From the NCBI GenBank assembly GCA_934203355.1, contig CAKPZC010000016.1, positions 1-35,653 on the forward strand: 35,653 nucleotides of DNA. Direction: 5' to 3'. The notes below the pieces were generated by a model. The model saw nothing but the letters and a program-made list of their open reading frames with translations. It was not told where the DNA came from and did no database searches. This stretch comes from an uncultured Prevotella sp. (GTDB lineage: Bacteria > Bacteroidota > Bacteroidia > Bacteroidales > Bacteroidaceae). The position numbers and the translations under genes are program-made. Each line of letters opens with the position of its first letter. Position 1 is the stretch's first letter. This document shows positions 25,102 through 35,653 of the stretch, piece after piece.

Positions 25102-25131
25102 CGCACCCATAGCTTGGGTGTGGCTTTTTTT
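25102..25131 (+). terminator. Terminator after the acyltransferase operon
   Basis: A 7-bp stem (CGCACCC at 25102-25108 with GGGTGTG at 25116-25122, including one G-U pair) with a 7-nt loop is followed by GC and seven T bases. Confidence 0.8.
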
Positions 25132-25174
25132 ATTTATACATAATTGTTAATCAAGGTTAAAACAGTCCGCGGCG

Positions 25175-25202
25175 TGTAACAATACGCCCACACATTCGTC
25201 TA
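25175..25202 (+). promoter_or_regulatory. ECF-type promoter, probably autoregulatory
   Basis: TGTAAC (25175-25180) and CGTCTA (25197-25202) are separated by 16 nt, a spacing and pair of elements typical of ECF sigma targets. The sigma factor start codon lies 15 bp further on. The usual TAnnTTTG box is absent. Autoregulation is inference. Confidence 0.55.
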
Positions 25203-25217
25203 CCTAATAGAGCTCAG

Positions 25218-25733
25218 ATGAAAAAGATAAGTTTTGCAAGCGACGTCTTGCCAATGAAGGACATCCTCTACCGACTCGCACTGCGCATAACGCTAAGTCG
25301 CGAGGAAGCCGAGGACATAGTGCAGGACACACTGATAAAGGTGTGGAACCGTCGCGACTCGTGGGATGCCATAGAGTCGATGGAAGCCTTCGCACTTACC
25401 ATCTGTCGCAATCTGGCTCTCGACAGAATGCGTCTGCACGACAACCGCAACGCCTCGCTCGACGACGAATCGCAGGGCGAACGTCCCGACTCGGCATCCA
25501 ACCCGCTGGAGCGCACAGTGCAACGCGAGAAGGTGGCGATAGTGAAGTCGCTTGTCGACAATCTGCCCGAGAAGCAACGCAGTTGCATGCAGCTACGCGA
25601 CTTCGAGGGGAAGAGTTACAAGGAGATAGCTGGAGTGCTTGGAATCACCGAAGACCAAGTGAAGGTCAACATCTTCCGTGCACGACAGACAATCAAACAA
25701 CAATTCTTAGAATACGACAATTATGGACTATAA
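25218..25733 (+). CDS. ECF-subfamily RNA polymerase sigma factor
   Basis: A 171-residue sigma-70 family protein with only regions 2 and 4. Region 2 spans about residues 12-75 (LYRLALRITLSREEAEDIVQDTLIKVW, the usual core-binding and -10 recognition stretch). Region 4 spans about 115-165 (LPEKQRSCMQLRDFEGKSYKEIAGVLG then the helix-turn-helix DQVKVNIFRARQTIK). The length and lack of region 1/3 make it an ECF factor. It overlaps the next gene by 11 bp, which suggests coupled synthesis with a membrane partner that holds it inactive. The regulon is unknown. The distinctive ECF-like promoter just upstream suggests positive autoregulation. Confidence 0.94.
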   Translation: MKKISFASDVLPMKDILYRLALRITLSREEAEDIVQDTLIKVWNRRDSWDAIESMEAFALTICRNLALDRMRLHDNRNASLDDESQGERPDSASNPLERTVQREKVAIVKSLVDNLPEKQRSCMQLRDFEGKSYKEIAGVLGITEDQVKVNIFRARQTIKQQFLEYDNYGL

Positions 25734-26223
25734 ATACATAACCCAACTTTTAGACCGCTACTGGCAGGGTGAGACTACCCTTGAGGAGGAGCAGATACTA
25801 CGCTCGTTCTTCAGTCAGTTGTGTGTGCCCGAGGAACTGGCGAAATACCGCCCGTTGTTCCTCTACGAGCAGACTGAGCCTAAGGCCGATTGTCTTGGCG
25901 ACGACTTCGACGAGCGTATGATGTCCATAATCGACGAGCCGAAGGAGGTCAGAGCGCAGCGTGTGCGTCTCAGCCAGCGTTTTGCGCCTCTATTCAAGGC
26001 TGCCGCAATGGTGGCTATAGTGCTCACGCTGAGTCAGGCGGCGCAACTCTCGTTCCAAAGCAGCGAGGGTGGAGCAGTTCCGGAGCAGGTCAGCACACGC
26101 CCAACGGGTGGTGCTCAGGTGGCACTTACCGACACGGCGCGCATCGATTCGCTCAAGAAGGATGCCGTGCCTACTATCGAGCATCAGATAGGTCAGATAA
26201 GTGGTCAGACCATACTGAAGTAG
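25723..26223 (+). CDS. Single-pass membrane protein, probable anti-sigma factor
   Basis: A 166-residue protein not matched to a family by motif. The N-terminal cytoplasmic part (about 1-88) starts with MDYKYITQLLDRYWQGETTLEEEQ, a helical opening often seen in Bacteroidetes proteins encoded after ECF sigma genes. One transmembrane helix lies at about 91-112 (LFKAAAMVAIVLTLSQAAQL), followed by a short Ser/Thr/Gln-rich periplasmic tail. There is no zinc-binding HxxxCxxC motif. The 11-bp overlap with the sigma gene supports an anti-sigma role; this is inference from context. Nothing else of the operon is seen before the terminator 170 bp downstream. Confidence 0.75.
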   Translation: MDYKYITQLLDRYWQGETTLEEEQILRSFFSQLCVPEELAKYRPLFLYEQTEPKADCLGDDFDERMMSIIDEPKEVRAQRVRLSQRFAPLFKAAAMVAIVLTLSQAAQLSFQSSEGGAVPEQVSTRPTGGAQVALTDTARIDSLKKDAVPTIEHQIGQISGQTILK

Positions 26224-26392
26224 TATGAAGTCTACGCCACGCACTGACGTAAAGTCTGGAGCCTACACACCCCACACTGGATAAGATATATTTCTATGCT
26301 TTCTCAATAAAATCATTTTTAGTTAAAACATCAAGGCTTGAAACTGAGAAGTTTCAGGTTCTCTCAAATTTTTCATAACATATTAACGTTTG

Positions 26393-26440
26393 ACGGCCCG
26401 CTGAGATTCATACGACAAAATCCAGCGGGTCGTTTTTTTT
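26393..26440 (+). terminator. Terminator of the sigma/anti-sigma operon
   Basis: The 11-bp stem ACGGCCCGCTG (26393-26403) pairs with CAGCGGGTCGT (26423-26433), with one wobble pair and a 19-nt loop, and runs into eight T bases. The 170 bp between the stop codon and the hairpin holds only a small hairpin (TGAAAC..GTTTCA near 26339-26356); I see no gene there. Confidence 0.85.
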
Positions 26441-26529
26441 GTAAGTATGTGGTCGTATTTTTTCTTTATATATGAGTGGCAATCGTAAGCGTATCCGCGA
26501 TGCAGCCTTTTTTTAATCATTATGCTTGT

Positions 26530-26537
26530 TACCTTTG
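26530..26537 (+). promoter_or_regulatory. -7 box inside the inverted-repeat segment
   Basis: TACCTTTG is a full match to TAnnTTTG, followed by GCTGCAACATTATTAAAA, a typical Bacteroidetes start region. At the -33 position there is only a T run without the G. A transcript would run toward 26690, about 145 nt. Confidence 0.5.
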
Positions 26538-26564
26538 CTGCAACATTATTAAAACCTCAAAACT

Positions 26565-26636
26565 ATGTTAGCAGCAGAAGCAGTCATGTCATTTCTCAAA
26601 CTATGCCAGAGGGAGGATCAGCCATGTTTGGATTGA
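26565..26636 (+). CDS. Candidate 23-residue small ORF
   Basis: ATG at 26565 and TGA at 26634-26636 enclose 23 codons (MLAAEAVMSFLKLC... ending QPCLD). The ORF is about 20 nt after the predicted transcription start, preceded by an A-rich leader and followed within 20 nt by a terminator hairpin, so promoter, ORF and terminator form a compact unit. The first half would be an amphipathic helix. No family is recognised; coding is unproven and the unit may instead be a small RNA. A longer overlapping frame (26522-26707) begins inside the promoter box and is less likely. Confidence 0.3.
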   Translation: MLAAEAVMSFLKLCQREDQPCLD

Positions 26637-26651
26637 ATAATGGAAACAAAA

Positions 26652-26691
26652 AAATATCGCTCAAGAATAAAAACTTGAGCGATATTTTTTT
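26652..26691. terminator. Bidirectional terminator
   Basis: The perfect 14-bp stem AAATATCGCTCAAG (26652-26665) and its complement (26674-26687) has an 8-nt A-rich loop, with a T tract on the plus strand and, reading the other strand, a T tract there as well. It can end the small internal unit on the plus strand and the PUL transcript on the minus strand, about 100 bp after the GH31 stop. Confidence 0.88.
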
Positions 26692-26786
26692 AACGTGTAT
26701 ATACTAGCATCGCGGATACGCTTACTTTCAGTTGAGGTGTTGGGGGTTGAGATGTTGATGGTTTGACTCACCCCATCCTCGTACTA

Positions 26787-29342
26787 TTACTCGGCAAGCA
26801 TAAACTTCCGTGCATCTTCACCCTCAATGCCGTTCTGCTTAAGGATGTCGGCAAGCGAAGCGTAGTTCTTGCGGAATGTCTCCACAATCTGCTTCTGCTT
26901 TTCGGGATTGTAGGTCATTGCAATTCCGGCAGACTCCATTGTTCCGAGTGGCTCGGCAAACACAATGCCCGGGTTGTGATATTTCACGGCAATGCAGTTC
27001 TGCTGAATATGGCGGAACTTGCCGATGAGTCCGTCTGTCAAAACGGGGGCATCCTTCGCATAGACCACTTCTATAGTCTTTGCCTTCGAGCAGTCGGTCT
27101 CCGGGATGTCAACCATCAGGCTGAGGTTGTTGCCGTCGTATTCAAAATCGGTCTGCTTTCCGTCTACTACGACCTTCTCAGGCACTGCCGACGCCACGAG
27201 CTTCAAGCGGTATTGGCGGTGTGCAGGCATTCCGCTGTACTCCCCTTTACGTGCTCCTATACTTACACGCAATGTGCCTTCGGCTGAATGTGTGGCAGAC
27301 AGCAATGTGGAGGCATAAGCCGTGGCATACTGCTTGTCGTTGCCGTTGTCCTCATACATTACGAACTGTGCATCTACGTTGCCCGGATATACCGTCACGG
27401 TGACAGCCTCGTCATTACGGCGCAGGTTCTTCACGTCGCCATATTGCGGAATTATGCTGCCCGCCTTGACGTATATGGGATACTCGTCGAGCAGGAAGCG
27501 ACGCTCTACCGTCTGTCCGCCCTTCAGCATTGTGCCCGATGTGAGTTCATACCAGTCGTTGCCAGCCGGCAGCCACACCTTCTGTAGCGACACTCCGTCG
27601 TTCATAGGCTGCGTGATAGGATAGACCAGATAGTTGTCGCCGAACATATACTCATTGCGGTTGGTGTAAGCCTCCTGCGCATCAGGATAGTCGTAATACA
27701 TCGGTCGGCACAAAGACACACCGGTGTCGAAGGCATGGCGCGCCATAGTATATATGTAAGGTGCAAGCGAGTAGCGCTGCTTGATGATATTGCGAATGAT
27801 GTCGCGCTCCTTGTCGGCAAATACCCACGGCTCCTTGTTGAGTCCTGCATTCTTTGTAGAATGGGTGCGCAGAATGGGGCTGAAGGCTCCGAACTGCATC
27901 CAGCGTATATACATCTCCGGATCGATGGAGTCGGCTCCCATGTGTCCGCCGATGTCGTGGCTCCAATAGCCGTAGAGCACGTTGGAGGCGGTGGAGTTGT
28001 AGTAAGGTTGGAAGTCGAGCGATTTCCAGCTGATGATGGCATCGCCCGAGAATCCTATCTGATAGCGGTGGTTGCCCAGTCCGCCCCAACGATGATAGAG
28101 CATCGGACGTGTGTCGTGATGTCGCTCCATGTCGGTGAATGTGGTATAGTTTATCCACCAGGTGTTGCTCAGACGCGGAAATTCCTTGTCGTTTTCCCAC
28201 TGCTGCCAGTCGAGCCACCAGAAGTCGATGCCGTCACGTTCCATGGGTCGGAGAATCTTGTCGTACCATCCCTGCATGAATCTCTTTGACGAAGCGTTCC
28301 ATGCGATGTCCTTCTTCTCGGCAGGATTGATGCCCATCCATCGTGCCATGTCGTCATATCCTTCTTCATAATATTTTATTCCGTCGGCAGGATGGAGGTT
28401 TACTGTGGTCTCGAGTTGCTGCTGCTTTGCCCACTTCAGAAAGCCCTTGGGCGAGGGGAAGAGTCGTTTGTTCCACGTATATCCAGTCCATCCGCCACGT
28501 CCTTCCTCAGTGTAATGCCAGTCCATGTCCACTACGAGCACGTCCATCGGTATGTTGTATGACTGCATCTTGCCGACGAGCTGGCGCAGTTCGTTGTCGC
28601 TATATCCCCAATAGCGCGACCACCAGTAGCCGAACGCATAGCGCGGCGGCAGCGGTTCCTTTCCTGCGAAGACCGTAAAGTCGTGCAGAGCCTTCTTATA
28701 GTCGTTGCCGTATGCGAGGAAATACATGTCCTGCGTCTTGCCCTCGTTAGGACGATGCTCCACCCACTGCCAGTCGCTGTTGTCGAAGACGTAGCCCTCG
28801 GAATCGTCTATCAAGGTCCAGCCGCTCCTTGAGAGCAGTCCGTCCTCAATGGGCATCTTGCCCGTATCGCCACGCGAGTCGCCGTCATATCCGTCGAGAG
28901 TGCGGTATGTGCCCTTCAAATTGTCGTCAGGCGCGTCCTTCTGTCCCGGATGCCATGCGAAGGGAATGAGGTGTTTGCCGTCGGCAGCCTTCTTCTTGGT
29001 CTTTGCCGAGACGATGGAGAGATTGCGTTCGGTGAGCGGACCTGAGCCTTTCGTGTAGGAGAGAGTGAGATAATCTGTGGATATCACAACCTTCTTAGCC
29101 GTCTCGTTCTTCTTGTATTTCACTTCCGGATACGAGCGGTTGACGGCAATGAACGACTTGTTGTCAAGGAATTTGCCGTCCGGCGCATATTCCATGCGCA
29201 CGGTTCCGTCGGTGACAAGCGTGAAGCGCACGTTGCTGTCCTGATAGACAACATTGGCATTCTGGGCTGCTGCGGTGAGCGAAAGAGCTGAGAGGGCAGA
29301 GGAGAGAGCCAGCAATTTGTAAGATGAATTCTTTTGTTTCAT
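26787..29342 (-). CDS. Secreted glycoside hydrolase family 31 (alpha-glucosidase/xylosidase type)
   Basis: An 851-residue enzyme with a signal peptide (about 1-26). The N-terminal beta-sandwich extends to about 225, then the TIM barrel begins PPRYAFGYWWSRYWGYSD. The GH31 nucleophile is probably Asp378 in FWWLDWQQW and the acid/base Asp434 in GFSGDAIISW; substrate-loop features SHDIGGHMG (about 461) and RTHSTKNAG follow. The nucleophile context differs from the common DMNE form, so substrate preference may not be plain alpha-glucose. C-terminal beta domains include a DUF5110-like segment (VTVYPGNVDAQFVMYEDNGND, about 676). In this locus it probably trims alpha-gluco-oligosaccharides in the periplasm. 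The gap to the GH97 gene holds a hairpin. Confidence 0.92.
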   Translation of the reverse strand: MKQKNSSYKLLALSSALSALSLTAAAQNANVVYQDSNVRFTLVTDGTVRMEYAPDGKFLDNKSFIAVNRSYPEVKYKKNETAKKVVISTDYLTLSYTKGSGPLTERNLSIVSAKTKKKAADGKHLIPFAWHPGQKDAPDDNLKGTYRTLDGYDGDSRGDTGKMPIEDGLLSRSGWTLIDDSEGYVFDNSDWQWVEHRPNEGKTQDMYFLAYGNDYKKALHDFTVFAGKEPLPPRYAFGYWWSRYWGYSDNELRQLVGKMQSYNIPMDVLVVDMDWHYTEEGRGGWTGYTWNKRLFPSPKGFLKWAKQQQLETTVNLHPADGIKYYEEGYDDMARWMGINPAEKKDIAWNASSKRFMQGWYDKILRPMERDGIDFWWLDWQQWENDKEFPRLSNTWWINYTTFTDMERHHDTRPMLYHRWGGLGNHRYQIGFSGDAIISWKSLDFQPYYNSTASNVLYGYWSHDIGGHMGADSIDPEMYIRWMQFGAFSPILRTHSTKNAGLNKEPWVFADKERDIIRNIIKQRYSLAPYIYTMARHAFDTGVSLCRPMYYDYPDAQEAYTNRNEYMFGDNYLVYPITQPMNDGVSLQKVWLPAGNDWYELTSGTMLKGGQTVERRFLLDEYPIYVKAGSIIPQYGDVKNLRRNDEAVTVTVYPGNVDAQFVMYEDNGNDKQYATAYASTLLSATHSAEGTLRVSIGARKGEYSGMPAHRQYRLKLVASAVPEKVVVDGKQTDFEYDGNNLSLMVDIPETDCSKAKTIEVVYAKDAPVLTDGLIGKFRHIQQNCIAVKYHNPGIVFAEPLGTMESAGIAMTYNPEKQKQIVETFRKNYASLADILKQNGIEGEDARKFMLAE

Positions 29343-29402
29343 TATCAGTATAGGTTTATTGTTTGTATTGTTACAGGGTACTTGTCTTTATAAATCAGCA
29401 AT

Positions 29403-29433
29403 AGGAGAGTGTGACAAAATGTCGCACCCTCCT
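29403..29433. repeat. Hairpin between the GH97 and GH31 genes
   Basis: Two 14-nt arms, AGGAGAGTGTGACA and TGTCGCACCCTCCT, pair across a 3-nt loop with two imperfect positions. No T tract follows on the minus strand, so it is more likely an RNA processing or stability element than a terminator. The arm resembles the outer end of the MITE-like element at 2271-2482. Confidence 0.6.
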
Positions 29434-29466
29434 AAAAATATACTACTACAAAAATCAAACCGTTTT

Positions 29467-33389
<3,923 letters not shown>

Positions 33390-33409
33390 TTTATGCTTTT
33401 GTTAGAATG

Positions 33410-34915
33410 TTAATTTTTTGAGATAGTGATGGTCTCGTTGAGCTGATCCAGTGTGATGGTGTAAGTGCCCGACGATGTGATTTTCCATTTATAGTCGAGG
33501 TCGCTGACGTTCACCGTCAGATACTGAGCCTTCAGCGTTTCGTCACTCTTGTTAATGAAGAGACCCTGCTCGGCAGTGCCCTTTGGTTCGGCATCGGGAG
33601 TAGAAGGCATAAACCACGCTCCGTTCCAGTCGCTCTGCTTGTCGCAAGAGAACTTCAGTTCGCCTGCGTTGAGCTGACCTGTCCATGTGAATACATAAGG
33701 ACTCTCTGTAGAAGTCATCGGTGTGGCATTGCCAAGATCCCATCCGTTGGGTGTAGCATCACCTACAAGGTATATCATTTCGTATGGAGTAAACTCGCTC
33801 ATCATCATACGTTCCTTGCCCGAACGAATGTCAACGCATATCTTATAAGCCTTGCCGGTCTCGCTGTCCTGCAGGTTCCACTTGTTGTCGGGGTCGAAAC
33901 CTGATACGAATTCCATGCTCTGGTCTGTGTAAGGAGCGTTTGCCTGTGTGGCTTTATACATGTTCTCCCATGAGTTCATGGATGTTCCGAACTTGAATTC
34001 GCCTCCTACTCCCTGCTCAAAGTAGCGTCCCATGCGGAAAAGGAATGGATCAAGAGCATCCTGTGTCATTGGCTCAAAGCCCCAGCCTGTGGCATTGCCT
34101 ACGAAGAACAGCTGGTCAAAGGCAGGGTTTATGCCCTCTGTCTTTTCTATGCTGACTGTAGCAGCAAGCAAATCTACGGTCACCTTATAGTCGTGTGCCT
34201 CGTCGATGGTCCATTTCTCGTCGGGTTGGTCGTCGCTTGTGCGGAGCACAGGAGCACCGTTGTCGCCGCGTCCGTATGAAGGCAGAAACTGTCCGAGAGT
34301 GGTTATGAACTTTATCTCGCCGCTATTGAGCTTGCCTTCCCAAGTGAAGAGGCCGTTGGTGGTGCGTGTCATCTCCGATGCATTGTCGGCGCTCCATCCG
34401 TTTGGAGCAGCGCTACCTATAATATACAATGTGGATGTGACGGGTTCGTACGGTGTAGCGGTGAACTGCGTGGTGGCAGTCTGTGTCTCTTCCGCGCCGC
34501 TGACTATGGCAGTGACGCGTGCTTCGATGTCAATGGGTGTGCCAACGGTGCCTCCCATCTTGTCGAGAATGATGTTGTTAAGATTCTCCACGTTGGCGCT
34601 CCACGTGTAAGTCTGCGTCTGTTCGTCCACAGCCACGTAAGGCTGGGCGAAGTCGGAGCCAGCCTTAGCCAGCTCCAGACGATAGCTGATGCGGTTGCCG
34701 GTACCGTAATTGTTGCCGGTGGTCCAGTTCAGGGTGACGGCGTCACTTGCATGGCTGGTCTCTTCCAGAGCGGACAGGGCTTGGTCAGCCGTGATTGTCA
34801 GTTGGTCGCGTCCTTTGTCCAGTTCGGTGTAGTCCTGGTCTGAGCAAGCGGAGAGTGCGAAGCCGATGAAAAGAAGAGCCAACAGACTATGAATGCAATT
34901 TATATATCGTTTCAT
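33410..34915 (-). CDS. SusE/SusF-like surface glycan-binding lipoprotein
   Basis: A 501-residue lipoprotein (lipobox LSAC, Cys at about 24, then SDQD). An N-terminal SusE-type Ig/PKD-like domain (about 35-155) is followed by three repeated starch-binding-like modules. Each begins with a YIIGSAAPNGW-type strand: about 163 (LYIIGSAAPNGWSAD), about 267 (LFFVGNATGWGFEP) and about 379 (IYLVGDATPNGWDLG). Conserved Trp residues in these modules are likely ligand stackers. It would bind alpha-glucan at the cell surface and pass it to the SusC/SusD transporter. The gene lies 39 bp after susD and 20 bp before GH66, consistent with one operon. Confidence 0.92.
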   Translation of the reverse strand: MKRYINCIHSLLALLFIGFALSACSDQDYTELDKGRDQLTITADQALSALEETSHASDAVTLNWTTGNNYGTGNRISYRLELAKAGSDFAQPYVAVDEQTQTYTWSANVENLNNIILDKMGGTVGTPIDIEARVTAIVSGAEETQTATTQFTATPYEPVTSTLYIIGSAAPNGWSADNASEMTRTTNGLFTWEGKLNSGEIKFITTLGQFLPSYGRGDNGAPVLRTSDDQPDEKWTIDEAHDYKVTVDLLAATVSIEKTEGINPAFDQLFFVGNATGWGFEPMTQDALDPFLFRMGRYFEQGVGGEFKFGTSMNSWENMYKATQANAPYTDQSMEFVSGFDPDNKWNLQDSETGKAYKICVDIRSGKERMMMSEFTPYEMIYLVGDATPNGWDLGNATPMTSTESPYVFTWTGQLNAGELKFSCDKQSDWNGAWFMPSTPDAEPKGTAEQGLFINKSDETLKAQYLTVNVSDLDYKWKITSSGTYTITLDQLNETITISKN

Positions 34916-34954
34916 ATTGATTCTTTTTTTATTGTTTATAATGTTTCTTGACCT

Positions 34955-35653
34955 TTAATATCCAGGGTTCTGTGTCATCAGCTTGTTGGCGTCTCGCTCT
35001 GTCTGCGGAATCGGGAAGAGCAGACGTTCCTTAGTGACACGCGACTTGCCGATAGACTTCAGGAACTTCACGGCATAGTCGCCATGCTGCACGCGTATCA
35101 TGTCAAACCATCTGTGGCCCTCAAACGCCAGTTCAATACGGCGTTCGTGTATTATCTTTTCGCGCATAGCCTCCTGCGATAGTCCGCTCACATCCGGCAG
35201 TCCGGCACGGCGGCGTACGATGTTGAGCGGTTCGGCAGCCTCAGAAGTCTTGCCCTGCTCATTAAGAGCCTCCGCCTTCATCAGTAGCACGTCGGCATAA
35301 CGATAAACAACGAAGTTGGCTGGATTAGTGTTAAAGTCTGGTGATACGCTCTTCGAAACGAGGAACTTGCGTACGTTGTAGCCCGTTGTGGAATAGCTGC
35401 TCTTGTATACCATGCCGTCAAAATCGGGACATCCCTCGTACAATACGGTAAGGTCCTTGCGTTTGTCGCCCTCCTCATACTGCGACATGAACTCTTCTGT
35501 AGGCAGGTTCCATCCGTAAGATCCTGCCACGAAGTTGGAGTTTCGTGGTCCCATGAATGTCGACAGCCAGCTCGATTGCGGATTGTTTCCCCAAAAATCG
35601 TATTCGGTATTGCCAGAGAACTGCACTTCGAAGATTGACTCAGGACCATTGTT
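34955..35653 (-). CDS. SusD/RagB-family nutrient-uptake lipoprotein (C-terminal part, truncated by window edge)
   Basis: The frame is open to the right edge (codons read through to base 35653), so only about the last 232 residues are present and the start lies outside. The C-terminal SusD block is clear: RYADVLLMKAEALNEQGKTSEA, NIVRRRAGLP, IIHERRIELAFEGHRWFDMIR and the terminal LLFPIPQTERDANKLMTQNPGY. SusD forms the lid of the SusC TonB-dependent transporter and binds oligosaccharides at the cell surface. The susC gene should lie immediately upstream, beyond the window. Confidence 0.95.
   Translation of the reverse strand, partial: NNGPESIFEVQFSGNTEYDFWGNNPQSSWLSTFMGPRNSNFVAGSYGWNLPTEEFMSQYEEGDKRKDLTVLYEGCPDFDGMVYKSSYSTTGYNVRKFLVSKSVSPDFNTNPANFVVYRYADVLLMKAEALNEQGKTSEAAEPLNIVRRRAGLPDVSGLSQEAMREKIIHERRIELAFEGHRWFDMIRVQHGDYAVKFLKSIGKSRVTKERLLFPIPQTERDANKLMTQNPGY

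Larger units (their letters stand above)
26485..26725. repeat. 241-bp segment bounded by perfect 19-bp inverted repeats
   Basis: GTAAGCGTATCCGCGATGC at 26485-26503 recurs as its exact reverse complement at 26707-26725. Pairing stops abruptly on both sides of each arm. Inside are, in order, a TAnnTTTG box (26530-26537), a 23-codon ORF and a terminator hairpin, all readable on the plus strand. No target-site duplication is evident. The arms contain no known Bacteroides invertase consensus that I recognise. It could be a MITE-like element carrying a small RNA or peptide gene, or an invertible segment. Confidence 0.8.

Noticed and set aside
26522..26707. 61-codon ORF inside the inverted-repeat segment
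   Set aside because: Its start lies upstream of and inside the -7 box and it reads through the terminator hairpin, so the predicted transcript could not encode it.
26485..26725. Phase-variable invertible promoter of a neighbouring operon
   Set aside because: In either orientation the internal promoter points at the 3' end of a gene and is followed by its own terminator inside the segment, so it cannot drive a flanking operon. Inversion itself is not excluded.

Overview
The window looks like a chromosomal segment of a Bacteroidales bacterium, most likely of the Prevotella group. The reasons are a SusD/SusE-type polysaccharide utilisation locus, a Bacteroidetes-style dcw cluster, PCMD and PorT-like envelope proteins, a glycine-lipid-type acyltransferase pair, Bacteroidetes sigma-A promoters (TTTG, about 19 nt, TAnnTTTG) and A-rich leaders that mostly lack a Shine-Dalgarno sequence. 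Genus assignment is inference.

Layout. Positions 1-2218 (+): a possible gene end, a secreted EEP-fold phosphatase/nuclease, a DUF3332-like lipoprotein and a Fur-family regulator. Positions 2271-2482: a MITE-like element with 28-bp inverted ends, between convergent genes. Positions 2547-4511 (-): a DEAD-box RNA helicase with a TTG start, preceded by a 75-bp tandem duplication that copies a whole promoter. Positions 4846-6813 (-): an outer-membrane beta-barrel protein and a PCMD lipoprotein. Positions 6911-23038 (-): the dcw operon rsmH-ftsL-ftsI(PASTA)-murE-mraY-murD-ftsW-murG-murC-ftsQ-ftsA-ftsZ, closed by a strong terminator. mraZ and murF are not in it, and a heptamer/GC-hairpin repeat array lies between murE and mraY.

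Positions 23195-25066 (+): a divergent two-gene operon, a PlsC-like O-acyltransferase and an OlsB-like N-acyltransferase, resembling the GlsA/GlsB glycine-lipid enzymes. Positions 25218-26223 (+): an ECF sigma factor overlapping a single-pass membrane protein, its probable anti-sigma partner. Positions 26224-26786: non-coding sequence with terminators and a 241-bp segment bounded by perfect 19-bp inverted repeats. That segment holds a promoter-like box, a tiny ORF and a bidirectional terminator.

Positions 26787-35653 (-): part of an alpha-glucan PUL. Read in transcription order it is SusD (cut by the window edge), SusE/F-like lipoprotein, GH66 dextranase, GH97 alpha-glucosidase and GH31. The GH66 gene makes dextran (alpha-1,6-glucan) the best guess for the substrate. 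The surface proteins would bind glucan, GH66 would cut it to isomalto-oligosaccharides, and GH97/GH31 would release glucose. The SusC transporter and regulator would lie beyond the right edge.

Most of the window is well-understood core and PUL biology. I did not find a clearly new multi-gene system. The most unusual features are the inverted-repeat-bounded unit at 26485-26725, the repeat array that supplies the end of murE, the duplicated helicase promoter, and the octapeptide repeat in FtsA.
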